NCBI GenBank assembly: GCA_028551475.1
Contig: CM052354.1
Span: 3,765,391-3,829,390, forward strand
Direction: 5' to 3'
DNA: 64,000 nucleotides
Source: Casuarina equisetifolia
Lineage: Eukaryota > Streptophyta > Magnoliopsida > Fagales > Casuarinaceae
Position numbers and translations under genes: made by a program. The notes below the pieces were generated by a model that saw only the letters and a program-made list of their open reading frames with translations, made no database searches and was not told the origin of the DNA. The stretch's first letter is position 1; every line of letters begins with the position of its first letter. Below are positions 19,143 through 33,147 of this stretch, piece after piece.

Positions 19143-21690
19143 CATCGATTTCAGAAAACAAGTAAGACAAAGACCAACGGATTCAAAACCAGTCATCCCC
19201 AAGCCGAGACAAGCTCACACTCATTAAATTATTTAAACCAGAAGAAAATAGCAGTTTCCCTTAGAAGGAGAGAGAAACAAAGAAAGAAAATAGACTGAGT
19301 ACAGACCGCCATCATTTATCAATGATGTCTTCCTCATATGGTTTTCTGACAGTACTTTCTCTAACCATGGTTAAGCACATACATGCATGCCCGTATGCAT
19401 AAAAAATTGTATTTACATATATTTTACAGTATCATAAATGCTTCTCTATCTACATCATGTACTTGCACTGTGTCTGAGCATGTCTAGAGTACAGTGAACT
19501 GTGCTTTTGTTTGTTCCTGATTTTTTTCTTTTTTTTGTTTTGACATGCATATGGGCTTTCTTAGTGTAACGTACTATATGCCCAAAAAAAAGGAAAAAAA
19601 GGAAAAAAAAAGAGTGTAATGCACAGTATTTTATATGACAAGAAAAGTCTTCTTAGTCTGATGCACTGTTGTTTAATGTACTTTTTTGATTAATTCCTAT
19701 GAATTTTACTGCAGATGTATAGAACCGTGAAGACCACGGATAGAGCAACAGCTTCTTCAGGTTCACACCTATCTGATTAAGTCAATAAACCTAGAATAAA
19801 ACATCCGATTTGTGTATTTTTCTCAAATTTTTGGTCTTTTTTTTTCTTGGGTTGAAAAAGGACAATCAGATATGTTTGAAAACGGGTCATCTGGAGATAC
19901 TTCTGAAGATCTAATGTTTGAGATTCAGAATCCGAGACGGCCTGAGATGCCCATCCAGCAGGGAAAACCAGCCGTTCAAGATAAGGACTGTCATGGTCTC
20001 TGGAGCAATTCTTCGAGGTAGTCTCCTCCATCCATATTGGACTGTTTCTTGCAAATTTACTTGACATGCCATTGGAGAGCGTCTGATACTGCAACTTTTA
20101 TACTTGTAGTTGTTTACGTATGAATTGTAGCAATCATTGTGTTTGAAAATGCTTAGAGGTTCTAAATATAAAATGGATGTTCTGTATGTTAGGAGAGGGG
20201 CTCTGAAAACCTCATAAAAAATGAATATTTAGAGGTAATCATGTTGGTGCCTTTTGGGTATGAACTTCTCATTCTGTCTCTCTTTCTCTTTCTCTCTCTC
20301 TCTCTCTCTACCTCTGTGTCTCTGTCTCTCTCATGCACATAAAAACACAGCTTCATGCAAGAGATCACAAAAAGAAGTACTTGATTCACTATACTTTGTT
20401 CTCTCTGTCTACAACCATGGAGACTGAAACTCCATGATGGGCTAATAATAACCTCTTCTAGTGCGTTAAAAGGAAGTAAGAAAGAAGGGCACCCACTATT
20501 CTACCATTTCGAGACTAGGAAATCCCGTTTGACAAAATCCACATAAAAAACGGAGATATCTCTTTCCTTTGGATTTTGTGGGGCTCAGATGCAGGCTATT
20601 AAATGGGTCCTACAACTGGAAAACTTATTGTCAAAGCTAAGCCCTTTGATGGACCTTTAGTGGAAATTTGGTGCTAAAGCTTCATCCCCTTTGAAACTTC
20701 CTTGTATAGTCTTCTGTTTAGGGTAATGGGCGATCACATGGGTTGCATTCACCTTTATTTCAATCAACACAAAGTGTGAAGTGAGAGGCTATATTCAAGA
20801 CAGTAAAAGATAGCTTTCTTTTCTCAGCTTCTTTTTTATTCTGCATGGCTTCCACTGATAAAAAAAAAATATTCTCTCTATGTGCTGGTTTTTAGCAGGG
20901 AAGCTTGGTTGCATGGCAAACAAAAGGATTCCTGTGGAAACATACCGTCCCTTGAGGTATCGTCCTCTTCTCTTTATCCCTAAATAGTCTTCTCTTTTCA
21001 AAAATTACCACGTCTGAACACCCTCGGAGATTGGAATAATGGAGGAAACGCAAGGTACGAGGAAAGAATGTTTTCATCTTTCTTCATCATGTGGTGCATA
21101 TTAGACAGACAGAAGAAAGGGGAAAAAAGCCATTCAAAAGCCGCTTTGTTAGGGCTTCAAATTCAAGGGGCGAAAGTTGTCATTCTATGTCTGCAGAAAA
21201 TGGATTCTGGTCAGTATTATAGAATACAGCACCAACCACTTCGGGGACTCATTCAAAAGAAAAAACCCCACCATTAATGATCGGCAGCTTGTTTGACCCA
21301 TCAATGGCGTCGATCCACTATCAATCAAGTTTATAATATCATGTCCATGCAGATATCACGAAGCATAGTTTAAGGGGCTTTTTTATGTACATAACCATGT
21401 CTCTTCTCGCTAAATATTCTGCTATTCCCTAAGCAAAAAGCTCTTTGGTTCCGTTCTGCAGTTCCTGCACTTTTCTTATGCTGCTTCTATTTGTATTTAT
21501 TGCTTCTCTCTTTCCTTTTGTCAGTTTCTGATTCTTATTCTTCTTTTTCTTTTGGTTGGGGGTTCAGAAGGACATGGATCCAAAGTGCATAAGCTACGAC
21601 AGAATATCAGATATAAGCTCGTTAACAGACTACACAGGGAGAAGCCCCAAGAAACCAAATTTGGAGTTCACCTTGGGCAGGCCTCTTTGA
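17822..21690 (+). CDS. KAN2: KANADI2-type GARP transcription factor (6 coding exons)
   Basis: Exons read as 17822-18452, 18646-18722, 19715-19760, 19861-20017, 20899-20956 and 21568-21690, giving 363 residues; Arabidopsis KAN2 is about 388. The ATG chosen gives the family N terminus MELFPAQPDLSLQISPPNSK; an in-frame non-ATG extension was ignored. Features: an EAR-like DLSLQI near residue 8, a His/Gln-rich stretch at about 77-110, the conserved linker RFLPRFPAKRSMRAP, and the GARP Myb-like DNA-binding domain at about 188-246 (RMRWTTTLHARF through LTLAHVKSHLQMYR). The C terminus has the family motif NLEFTLGRPL. KANADI proteins are nuclear factors that specify abaxial organ identity and repress adaxial and auxin genes; KAN proteins are known to use the TOPLESS route. 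The GARP domain is split over exons 1-3, as in the family. The reading frame is intact and the gene appears functional. Confidence 0.95.
19001..19029 (+). repeat. Hexanucleotide repeat (CTTCTG) in KANADI intron 2
   Basis: Four near-identical CTTCTG units sit within intron 2 of the KANADI gene. This is a simple repeat; no function is apparent. Confidence 0.8.
19075..19140 (+). repeat. Poly(A) plus (GA)n microsatellite in KANADI intron 2
   Basis: An A-run at 19075-19088 is followed by a nearly pure GA array to 19140, about 23 uninterrupted units from 19094. It lies within the 992-bp intron 2. It is long enough to be hypervariable and, if bound by GAGA factors, regulatory. Confidence 0.9.
20268..20332 (+). 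repeat. CT-rich microsatellite in KANADI intron 4
   Basis: Imperfect CT array with a pure core at about 20290-20308, inside the intron that spans 20018-20898. With the leader and intron-2 arrays it makes three GA/CT tracts in one gene. Confidence 0.8.
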
Positions 21691-21985
21691 AAAATCTCTT
21701 CTGGGTGTTCCTCGTTTTGATACCATTATAAGGGAGCTGGAGGGGATGGAATCAGGTGCCCGGGGAGAAAATCAGAGCAAAAGAAGCGGAAAAGAAAACA
21801 AAAGAAAAAGAAAAGTAAAAGGAGAACTAAAGAAAGACAAGGAGACAAGAAAGACAGAAAGCAACAAAAGGAGAAGGGGGAGAGAAAAAGCATGTCCTTC
21901 CTATCAGCCTCTGAGATCCACATCAAAATATTATATTCCTACGTAAATATATGAAATCTAATTGATTTTGTATGTTCTGCTCCCA

Positions 21986-22018
21986 CAGAGAGAGAAAGAG
22001 AGAGAGAGTAGAGAGAGG
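21986..22018 (+). repeat. GA microsatellite downstream of KANADI
   Basis: Imperfect GA array (agagagaaagagagagagag and continuation), probably within or just after the KANADI 3' UTR. Confidence 0.8.
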
Positions 22019-25000
22019 ACAGAGCCAGCGGGACCTTAACTATCCTCAAGTGTGAAAGTGATCCTTGGTAATTGTGATGGAGCACTTTACAATTTATGCA
22101 ATATATTAGTATTTTTATCAAGTGACTTGTCTCTCTATTCATTCCTAGACTTTGTCACATGCTTTACACTTTGTCAGCAAAGGAAAAGAAAAGATTGAGA
22201 ATATGAGCTATGAAAAGATCGGTAAATAAAGACATAAGAAAGAATGGCAAAAGAAAAGAACAACTTTAATGCATTTTTCAATTCCCAATCGGTAATTTCT
22301 GAGTACCTTCTCAAAGGGGCCAATCTGTTTTTCCTTTACCTAAAGTTCCATCATCTCACAAATCATCCAATAACACCAGGTTTCAAGTTTCAATGCGATA
22401 TTCTCATCTGATAATGCTCAAATTCGTAAGCATAAGCGACATTATTCTCTTAAGAATCACCTTTGTCATCACACTTTATATTTAGTGTGGACAAAGACCT
22501 GTGCCATGGTTTGCTTTTCAAAAAGGTTGGGCGAAAAACTATTATTTAGAAGCCATTTTACCCCTGAGGAAGCTTCTCTGAAAGTGGTAATAAAGCAGCA
22601 ATCAACGGTAACTTGAGCAGATAAGCTATTGAAGTATCTTATGTTAATGTACTTTGTTTAGTGAACTCTCTGTAGATGGCCATATTGTGAGGTACAACAA
22701 CTTCTTTTAGGAATCTGTAAAGATGGAGTTCATTCGTCGTCATTCAAGAGAATTGATGAAGATAAGCAGATCAATGACTTTCTTTTTTCTTATGACAACC
22801 GAAAGTGTTTTTAAAACTTTATGGAGCTTTTTTTACTGCAGAAACACATGTAAATATCCTCAAAGTTGTCACTAGGAATATTCCTGATGCATGTCCAATT
22901 TTCTAATATACATCAAACCCATTTCATGAACAAGGATTGCAATTGGTTCTTTAAATTAGAAAGAAAAATTGTGAATGAAATTCAGGAAAAACAACACCCG
23001 CTATGTGAACTAGAAAGGCGTAAAGTGTAAGAATGTTTGTCATGGGTGTGAACGCATTCACAGTCTTCAGCCAATGTCACATCAGTAGCATGATCTGTTT
23101 CCTAATTTGTTTTATTTTCATGTAAATCAACATGACCGAAGACTTTACATGCGTTAACTGCGGGGTTGCATATTGCAAATCTCCAAGAATTTTACTGATC
23201 TGTTAAGTAGGTGAATTTTTCCTGACAACACTGAAATCACCATGTCAAGACCCTACAGATTGTCTAAGGTCCGAACAGAAGGAATAGAAGGGGCTAGAAA
23301 AAGAAAAGTAAGCACAAAGCAGGAAGTCAAGAAGAAGAAGAAGCCGTTGTACAGTGAGATTCCTCCCATGGTTTTGTTCTCTAGTTAGATGTACTTTTCT
23401 ACGAGAACAAAACATTATACCTATGCAATGTAAATATATCAGGCCAAATGTTCCAAGTATTTGAAGAAGACTTATGAAACAACCGAGTACGTATATAACG
23501 TTTGCTCTTTGATTCAACTGATGTGGTAATGAACAAGGTCGGAGCAAAACATGAACTCCATTTCTGATCCCATATTGTGTGGCCAGTGGCCTGTCTTTTT
23601 CCTCCGAGAAGGAGAACGAAAAACAAAATAAACCCAAAAAATAAAACGACCATCGTGACAAGATCTGCTCAATTTGCTATCAGAATGTTCACAAGGACGG
23701 CAGCTTCTGATGTACCCAGTATATCCCGAAGACTTTGGTCCAAATTTAATGTGAGTAAAACGTGATCCAAGACCTTGTGTTGTACATAGTGGCGTCTTCC
23801 TTGAAGCAGCTCCACATCCAAGGGACCAGTGGGGGACAAACAAACATTATTCAAAATTGACAGTATCTGACCCATTACGTAGAGCTCAGAAATAATGGAG
23901 GAGTATGACAGCACAAGTAATTTTAGCTTCGCCATGTGACTGTTATGGCTTTAGCTTTACCGTGTTCTGGCAGTTTTCACCTTTTTCAAGGGACTGATTC
24001 TGGCATATCTCCGTTAGCAGACAAAAGAGAAAGAAAAAGTGGCTTGCTAATAAATCCGGTAAAAAATGAGGAACTTTTGCCTTGATTGCTAGGTTTACTA
24101 GGGGGTTGAGCATTTTAGGGTTGAAAAGTGCTCGAGGAAAAGAACAAGGTAAGATGTTAAAGATCACAGGGAATAAAAGCATAAAATTTTCGCTTTTGAT
24201 CTACAACTTTGGTAGCTTTGATGAGGTCCTGCATTTGAAACCAAAAGGCAACGAGTGTGATGGTAGACACATTATTCAATATTAATTAGTGTATTAGCTC
24301 TAAATAGTACTTGAGATCATCCATAAACATGAAGTGAAATTATTACCATAAGAAGTAACTAAATCAACCCAAAAAGCATGTGTCAAGTTGGAATCTGAAA
24401 CAACTGCAAATCAGTCTTTACCATCAATTACAGTAAAACCCAGTAGGGTTAAGTAAAAAACATAATACCCCACGTTCCAAATATTCGAGTTTTTTTTAAA
24501 CCCATCTCAAGCACTCAACAAAGCTATAAAAAAAAATTAAAAAAATAAAGCTTCTTTTTCCCTTCTGTTTGTTTTTTCCTTCTTTTGGTTGGCTACTTTC
24601 CTAGAAACCGAGAAGAAAATAAATCTCCTGTCAACCAAACAAGCCCCAAAGTAAGTTCACCAATTCCAAAGAACGAGGCCTAGAAAGCTTGCTACTGAAG
24701 GATTGCTTTGAAAGGGATGGAAGACCGAAGGACCTGAGGCTGGGTTGGTCATGGGTGTGACCACCTGACATATTTTCAGGGAAATCTTTATAAGAGATTG
24801 TCAGTCACCTTTTCCAAAGTCGTATATCGCAATTAAGAACCCTGAAATCTCTTTTTCCACTCGCTTCACCGGCACGTGAAGCGTCTGGCCACCTATAAAA
24901 AACCCTAATTCCTATGACCCACAATTGCGCGTGAACTTCTGACATTGTCTTCGAAGGTTTTGTGTCGTTCCGATGTGGGGTTGGTGGTCGTGGTGTTGTA

Positions 25001-25451
25001 GACAGAATGAACAAACAAGGGCAGCTATTAAGGTCTTAGGGCTTTGGCTTTTTAACGTGATTGTGCCACGTTATAGTGATTGGACTCTCGTCTGCATGGA
25101 AGCTTTTCAGCAATTATTGCCGCATGATTACTGCCTCTTCTACTTTTTTGTTAGGGAAATTTTTAGAAGCGAAAGAATAGATAAAAAGCAAATGATGCAA
25201 CTTCACGGAATGAGAGAGAGAGAGAGAAGTAAAGTGGAATGTGCATGAGTTCGATCTTCTCGAGCTGGATTTTGTTGCTTCAGACAACGGAGAATCACGT
25301 GAGAATGTTAGCTAAAGTAAGCTTTAGAATAAGTCCTTCTTGCACAATTTGGTTCATTGTAGTGTAACCAACAAGTAAACAAAAAGAAAAGAAGTAGCAA
25401 GAAAGATTGTTGGTAGGTTGTGGGAGGAGGGTTTATAGAGAGATTCTCTTT

Positions 25452-25678
25452 TACAAAACTTTATTCAAGAATGGCATTGTTACAAATTTTGATCTTATCC
25501 AAAAATCAACTCAAGAATAGATAGTAGTATAATCGTTTGAAAAATAAAGTTTGAAATTCTATATAAAAACAAAACTTCATTAAAGAATGAAACTGTTACA
25601 AATTTTGATCTTATTCAAAAATTGACTCAAGAATAGATAGCAGTATAATGGTTTGAAAAATGAAGCTTGAAATTCTAC
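25452..25678 (+). repeat. Tandem repeat, two units of about 116 bp
   Basis: Two adjacent copies, about 25452-25563 and 25568-25678, align at a constant offset of 116 bp with few substitutions. Shared words include TGTTACAAATTTTGATCTTA and AACTCAAGAATAGATAG (one substitution in the second). It lies in non-coding DNA. Good conservation between the copies indicates a recent local duplication. Confidence 0.85.
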
Positions 25679-28600
25679 AAGACGCAACATCGATTGACAT
25701 GTATATGGATTGCTATTTTCCTTCAAATTGAAATGCAAGGACAAAAAGAATCTAATGTGAGACTTTGGGAGGAGTCTGCTTCAATAATGATAACCAAACA
25801 ACTTTTGCAACCTGTTCTTAAGAATTGACAAATACATGTCAAGGACGTTGAATGTGGTCCTTGGTTTTTGGCAAGGAATTTTCCTAATGGCACCACAAGG
25901 AAACTTGGTAGGGTACAAAAGGTCTTAATCCAACCGCAAAATGTTAAGGTACAAAGTTGATTGACTACTCAACCACTTCATCTAAGAATGAAGAATAACA
26001 TGTTTCACTTGGTCATATATTTTACAGCTAAAAAAATTTACCTATGTGTAACCTAATCAAGACAACACAATGCAATCGAGTTATCAAATAGGGAAGGTCG
26101 GAGATTCTTTAGAAAAGGTAAAATGCCTCCATCCACTATATGCCTCATTGTCATTTACGTTAAGACATAAAATGTCACACTTATTAAAAAAACGACAACC
26201 AAAAAGACCCTTGTTTTTTTATATAAAAAAAAGTTACAAAAAAACAAACTTTTCCTATGCATTTGAGAATGGAGGTCATAATTAAAGTTCTCCAAAGTTC
26301 TTTGTGTAATCTAATTTCACCTTGTACACACTTGTTATAGAAATCAACAGATGCCTGTGTAACGCTGTCGATAATCAAATCCACCATACAATCTCAAATG
26401 TTATAATACTCTAGCTTTAATATTGACACTTGTGATATATCAAATATTTAAATAAATTTAAAAATTACTCACCCTTCATGGAGTCTCTTATAGTTACTTA
26501 TGTAGCCTATCTCCACAGGTGACTTCCATATGACTTAATTATTTCACAGTGTTGTATCACATCTTTACCCATAATCAGTATTTGCTAGTTCAATTCATGT
26601 TAGATCTTTTATAATTCCCTATATAAACCAATTCTGCCTTACGTATCGTTAATATGGATTTTATTAGTATATAACCGTGTAATACCTTTGTCACATACAC
26701 AATGGACTCTACTCAAGTGATCAAGTCCCAACTACTACACATTTACCATGCGACAAGCCACAAATATGCACAAAACTTTTATAATACAATCCCCCACATA
26801 ATCCAAGAAACAACTTGCATTTATAGTATGCATTAACTATCCGTAATTACTACAACAATATAAAAGTTCTGCACTTTTTCTTGCTCATCACCTGGAGTTA
26901 GGTGAAATCCTTCTTCATTCTCTTTAATCTAAAGATGCAATGATTGAACACCTTTGCTTCCTCAAGATAGTTTTGAATAAATTCAACCATCCTTTTACGA
27001 TTGAACTAGAGAATTGAATGGGTTCTGAATTCAAAAAAGTAGGACTAATTATTGCACTCCTTCTTTTGACTTTTTCCTGTTTTTAGCCACTTTTCACTTT
27101 TGAATTTTGCCCCATTAATTAGGCCCCCACGGTCAAAGTAGAAAGACATAATCTTTCAAATCCATGTTCCTATCTCATAACGTTTGGCCTTTTAGCTACA
27201 TGTCACTTTGATTCAACGCAAAAGTGCTGTCAGGTAAATAGTTTTCTCACTTTTTTTATCCTTTAGTTTTGGGCAGGAACATGCTGTTTTTTCCTCTCTT
27301 TTTCACTGATCTTGGGCTGATAAAGCTTTGAAACTTAAAAAAAAAAATTATAGAAAAAGGGATCATTAACCCTTATGGGAAAAAGAAAAAAAATTCAGAA
27401 ATCAAGAAAAGGCAGTGTAATGGACCACTGAGGAGGACTGACCCTAAAAGCCTTGAGCTACTCAACCCCATATGGGGAAGAGGGGCCGTACAGTTGTTCA
27501 GCATTGTCATGAATACAAGACAGGGTCAATAGCTGCAGTGTCACACACACCCACACAAACATGGAATGTCAATTATTTATTCATCATTACGCTATCATTC
27601 ATTGCTGTTCAACAGTCTTTACACGCGTCTGCATCTTGTCTCTTCGATATTCACGCCCTTTGGGTCCTGCCAGCCATCTGTTCCTCCTGTCCCAAAGCAG
27701 TACTGCCGCTGAGAAAATGACTTCTAATGGTGACGCCATTTTTGACACCGTTGTTTTCAACCAAATCGTTTCATGGATTTGCAGGGCCTTTGAGTAGCTC
27801 GAGAAGTATGCATGAAAAAGTTGTGGTGAGAGACCAGCTGCAGTCATTGCACGATGGACGGATGCACGAACCCTTTATGCATCCTTCTTCTTCTTCATTA
27901 CCTGTTACTTATGGAGGTATTTAATATTTTGTGCATCCTTCTTCCTTTTCCTTACATGGTAAATGCTGCTTAGAACTGCTGCAGGTAAGATAAAAAAAAG
28001 GAGTTTGGTTAGGTAAACATATGCAGGCAATTGTTTATGATGGGTGTTATAATAAACCTCGGGCACAGCACTGAGGTTGACTTGAACTCATCGACTTAAC
28101 TAGGAGATTTTACTAAACAAAACAATGAAAACCCCTTTCTACCCTACAAAGCTTTAATCTACATGATGGACGACACCATCTTGTCTTCAATGAGTCCTCA
28201 AATGAATGGTCAAGAAAATGTGGCGAAAAAGAGGAAAACTACCACATTTGTGGACATATTCTGCTTGATCACGGGAGTTACAGATCTGTGTTATGTTTTC
28301 CAAGGTTCACATGTCATACCTTGCTCACCTGGATTCTTCGATGGGTCTCCTCTTTTTGGTATAAGGGAAAGCTAAGGAGCCAATTACCCAGTACAAATGA
28401 GAGCTGCTACCTTATGTTTGTCTTCTGACCATCCAAGGGATTAACTCATACAACAACAACATAGACTTTGTCTTCTATTTCTCCCGGGGGTGTTAAAAAA
28501 AAGGGCTGTTCAAGAAAGGTTCTGTCAAGATATGATAACAATTAACTCTATTCTTGCATGCAGCTTAGCAGGGTAATAATGGAGTGCGGAAAGGAAGGGT

Positions 28601-31600
28601 GTTTGAGAGACTTTGAAATTTCTTCTAGGATGATGGTTCAGATTTTCGGGACACTGTCATCATATTCGAGGACAGTGTTATCATTATAATACTCTTCCCT
28701 AGTAGCAGACTAGAGTAATGAAACTTTTCGGTAGAATCAACACATGTGTTACTTAAAGTCCATGACTTTATTAGTTCAGCCAAAAGCACATCAAAATAGG
28801 TGAAGCTATAGAGACTAGACAAGGTCTTTGGCCAACTAAAAAGACCATCTGCTGAGTTGTTTGCCATTACGAAACCATATTTTTTCCTTAGACAATCCCA
28901 AAAATTCCCTGGCTATCATAAGTTGCATTCAATATCATTATAATTGATACTAGGTCAAATCCCTAATGCCCCTCGAGGCATCCATCTCCGGTGCATGATT
29001 TAATTATCTTTTTGGAAGCTAGCATTTTGGCAAACACTTGGTGTGCAGTTTGCAACCAAAAAGAAAATTCAAAGAATGAATAGATTTAACAGCTTGGGTC
29101 TGTCAATTCCAAGCGTACTAACAATCGTCATCAAGGTAAGAACAAGTTTCCTGCAGAAAAAAAGTCGATACATATCTTCTGACTCGAGCGTTGCAGCACA
29201 CGTGAAAGACAAAAACAGAGAGATATAGAGAAAGCAACAAAAGCAGAAAACGAAGACCCATGGCACCACCGCCATTTATGCCGTTCTTACAAGACGACGC
29301 CATCACAGGGCCGAGATTCTCGCGGGCTACCATATTCTTTTTCGAGGGAGTATTCTCGTCGTAGAGAACAAACAGCATGTTAAGCCATCAGACCGTGCTT
29401 CCGAATTCGCTTCGCACGTGTCGAGTGAAGTGACATGTCGTGGAGGGTGAAAAAAAGAGATACGGTCAAAGACATACGGTGGGTGTCAGGACCAATGGGA
29501 AGAGAGTGGGACCCGGTGGCGGGACAATCGAGGGATGAAATCATTTTGCAATCTATTGCTTTATGATTGACCCCACGCTGACCGGACTGTCGTATTAGCA
29601 GCAGTGGAGGGTGGTGGAGATATGAATGAAGAGGTTCGGACTGAGCTTTGTCCTCTCACATCTTATGGGGATGGGAGCTGCGGAGGTGATGGTGACCATA
29701 CCTCCTGGAGTCCTGCCGTTTAAGGGCAGTCCCTGTCCTCCTCTGCCCGGCATTCAAGGTAGCTACTACTATCACTTTTTTTCAATTTCTTTTTCTTTTA
29801 TTTTTATAGGTATCAGAAGATGACATAAATGTTCATTCAATTATGTATTACCTAGCTCACAAATGACATGAAAGATTTCAAATCTCCTATAAATATTTAT
29901 TACAGTTTGCAAGCGTTAACTTTTAGTTGACGAAATTTTAACTCTCATGTCCTTCTTGATTTTTGTGATAATAATTGTACTCTTTAAACTTTAATTAGTA
30001 GACTGTCTTTCGTATATTTCGTTTCAGATGTAATAAATTACAATCTTAAAAGATACATTCTGTAGGGTTTTAAATTATATGTAAGGATAAGTATCATCTT
30101 CACGTGAAAAGAATGCAACATATTAGTATATTAACAATATATATATTAAATTTCAACTAACTTACTTGTCCCACTTAAATAAAAATGCTTCACAAGAAGT
30201 AGTACATACAAGGGAAGAAATACTTCATTTGAAAATGCAAGTTTGATATTATGTTAGAATGTTAGGTTATAAAAAGAGTATAATATGGTACTACATGTAA
30301 AAAGCACACTAAATGAAAAGGGTTGTCCATGGTGAAGAAACTTGCAAAATGGAGAGAAATTTCTTTCTTGGTAATTATAAATAGTTTTCTAACAAATAAT
30401 TTAGGACTTGTGTAATTGGTCAAAACACTTATTCATAAGTGAAACTTTTGTTTTCTTTCTTGGGTGAGAAAAGTGGTATGTGATTTTCTTGATAAATATT
30501 TAAACCAAGATGGTTTTGTATGCGTCGAATGTTTATTTGTATTATGTAAATATATTCAATCACTAATTTAGGCCTTTTTTCTTACATTAATCTTGTGGTC
30601 TCGTAACAAATACCCATATATATCAATTCCCCACTTGATAAAAGTAACATTCATCCTCTATTTGGCAACATATTGTAATAAGTGAGACCAACTTCCAATA
30701 AACCGTCCTTGTAAGCTCATCATCCTACTAACAAAAAGCCAAAATATAAATGGACCCTTATCAAGAACTACATCCATGCACCTTCTTCCACTTTTAGACC
30801 ATATCACAAAACCATTTCAAAGGCCTCGTCCTGTTAAAGCATAATGAATTCTGGTTTTTTGTTCCAATTGAGTTAAGCTCCCACATCAAACTTCAACTTT
30901 TTTCTGCCTCTTGTTCTCCGTACAAGCTTCACAGGGCCCTATTGACTATCGTTATCACTAAGCCTGGGCCCTGCCTATGCATATAGAAAGAGAACACAGC
31001 CTGGAAACACAAGCACGACCAGGCATCTCATTATCATAGGCTACCGACCACCTCCATTTCCTTTTTGATTGAAGAGGGAAGAGATTTCTTAAGATATGAC
31101 ATGACACAACAACCGTATCGATGTTAACAACACATTCTCCTTTATTTGTTGCTTCTTCTACAATCGTAGCCTTGTACTCCTAAGAGCCTGGTGGTCCAAT
31201 TCTAGTCTCAACTCTTGTTCTTTTGGATAAGCTAGTGATCAGCATCCTTTAAAAGGTTACAAGGAAAATGGGAAAGAAAATACATGAGATTACTAAAAGT
31301 GAGTTGATTAATAAAGAAGTTTACCTTTTCCATTTTATTTTTTAAAGTTTTTTTAATAATACAACATATACATCAAACTCATGTACACAAAATGTCAAAT
31401 CCTAAATCTCATAATTAAAGTTTTTACTAACGTACAATTAAGTTAACTGACTAAGTAATCCATTTTTTTTATTTGTGGATTTCAAATCTAATTGTCATTA
31501 AAAATCCCAATTATGTAGCATGTTTTTTTCATAATTTGGAAAGATAAAAAATGAATAAAAGATCTAATTTTCTAATAGGGACAATATTTGAATTTTCTTA

Positions 31601-33147
31601 TACACTCCCTTATTGCTATAGGAAAGCAAATCATGTGGATGATCATCTTGTTTTATCCATTTTTTTAATCAAATTCTCACGAAAAAATTCAACTTATAGA
31701 AATCAAAACAAGTGATTAATCACCTTGTTTCGAAGAATAAAATTGAGTTGATTATAACAAAATTAGCCATCTTCTTTATTTATTTTAAACATGTGGCCTC
31801 TGTGATATTACCAAAACCAGAGGGGAGGGAAGTGAAATTGTCAGGAAAGGGGCTCTGAAACGTCCTGGGGACACTCAGAGTTATCTTTTATAATGAATCT
31901 GAAAGTTTGAATTGAATGATTCATTCATAATTACTGGCTTTTAATGCATGGTGATGGCATGATGTGACATGTCCTGAAACATTAGACAACAAGGGGAAGA
32001 GTGCTCATCCCGTCACTCTTCACAATGTTCATGTGGACCACCGTTTGAGAATTTTGGGACATGACAATTATCCCAAAATCCATCTTAATCTAATGTGTGT
32101 GGACCAAAACCGATCAAGGATTACAATTCTTTTGGACTTTTATTTAGCTATGATTCATTTCTTAGTCATACATATTGGATTAAATGCAATGATTTGAAAT
32201 GAAAGACCTTAATATCTACATTACCAGCTTTGTTATTGCGCAGTTGGTTTAGGTTTAGATCACCCATAGATTTTTTTTGAATTTTCAACTTTCTTCAAGG
32301 TATGTGTGAATTATATATGAAAACTAAATATGGAGAAGTTCATATCATACAAGAAACTATAGTTTTACCATAAATCATAATTTTTTTAAAACTCACACTT
32401 TTAGCATATCAAACTTAAGATCTCTTGGTCCCACATAACATGACCCATAAATTATGATTAATTAGCTAAACTAATCGTATTTAAAATTAGGCATTCTACA
32501 AATCACATACCAATAATTGATTTGAAAAGGAGACCTAAGGTGACCTTTTGGGATCATGAGAACATCCATATATTTCTTTGTCTCAAACCCCTTTTACTAT
32601 TTCATCTTTATGCTTCATCATTTTACTCTTCTTTTGTAACGTAGTTCCATAAAGTTGCTGTGGACTTTATGTGAAAGGCCTTGAGATTTATCTCCATCAA
32701 CCTGTAATTTTCATGTGGGTGTTGGCCCAACTGTAGAATTCGATCCAAGATTACAGGCTCTTGCTAGCCCATGAAAAGTTAGTACCTTGTTTGGCCCGAT
32801 TAAAGCTGATGGGTGTAGCCCAAACACTATATATGCAAAGATAAAGGCATAAATTGGATATAAGAAAAAATAAAATAATAAAGGGATAATAATTTACAAA
32901 ATAAGATCACTAACTTTTTCATAATTTCTACCTTCTCTACCTGTTTTTTTTTTCACTATTTTTCAAATGGTGGTTTTCTGAAATATTATTAACTCGAATT
33001 ATTAGTTCTATGTAAGTTCTATAATCAAAAGTTCTGTAATAATATTTCTTTTTTGGATAAAAATAGAATCACGACCAGAAACTAACTAATTAGCAGCGGC
33101 CAAACAGCATCTTATCCAGGAATCCAGTTTCAGAGCTAGTGTCTCCA

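Larger units (their letters stand above)
21691..33147. other. Spacer between KANADI and SKL2, no supported gene
   Basis: About 11.4 kb. The first few hundred bases are the KANADI 3' UTR, ending in a GA microsatellite at 21986-22018. The rest is AT-rich with only short open frames, the longest about 138 codons on the minus strand at 23245-23661, without recognisable motifs. A 116-bp tandem repeat lies at 25452-25678. The segment 26.2-26.9 kb has a mosaic AT-rich texture that suggests an old retrotransposon LTR or similar repeat, but no termini were identified. Confidence 0.5.

Noticed and set aside
19047..19298. Open frame running through the GA microsatellite (Arg/Glu repeat protein)
   Set aside because: The frame exists only because the GA repeat has no stops. 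It lies inside KANADI intron 2.
23245..23661. 138-codon minus-strand frame in the second spacer
   Set aside because: Composition is Phe/Ser/Leu-rich from pyrimidine-rich DNA, with several overlapping frames on the same strand and no motif or splice support.
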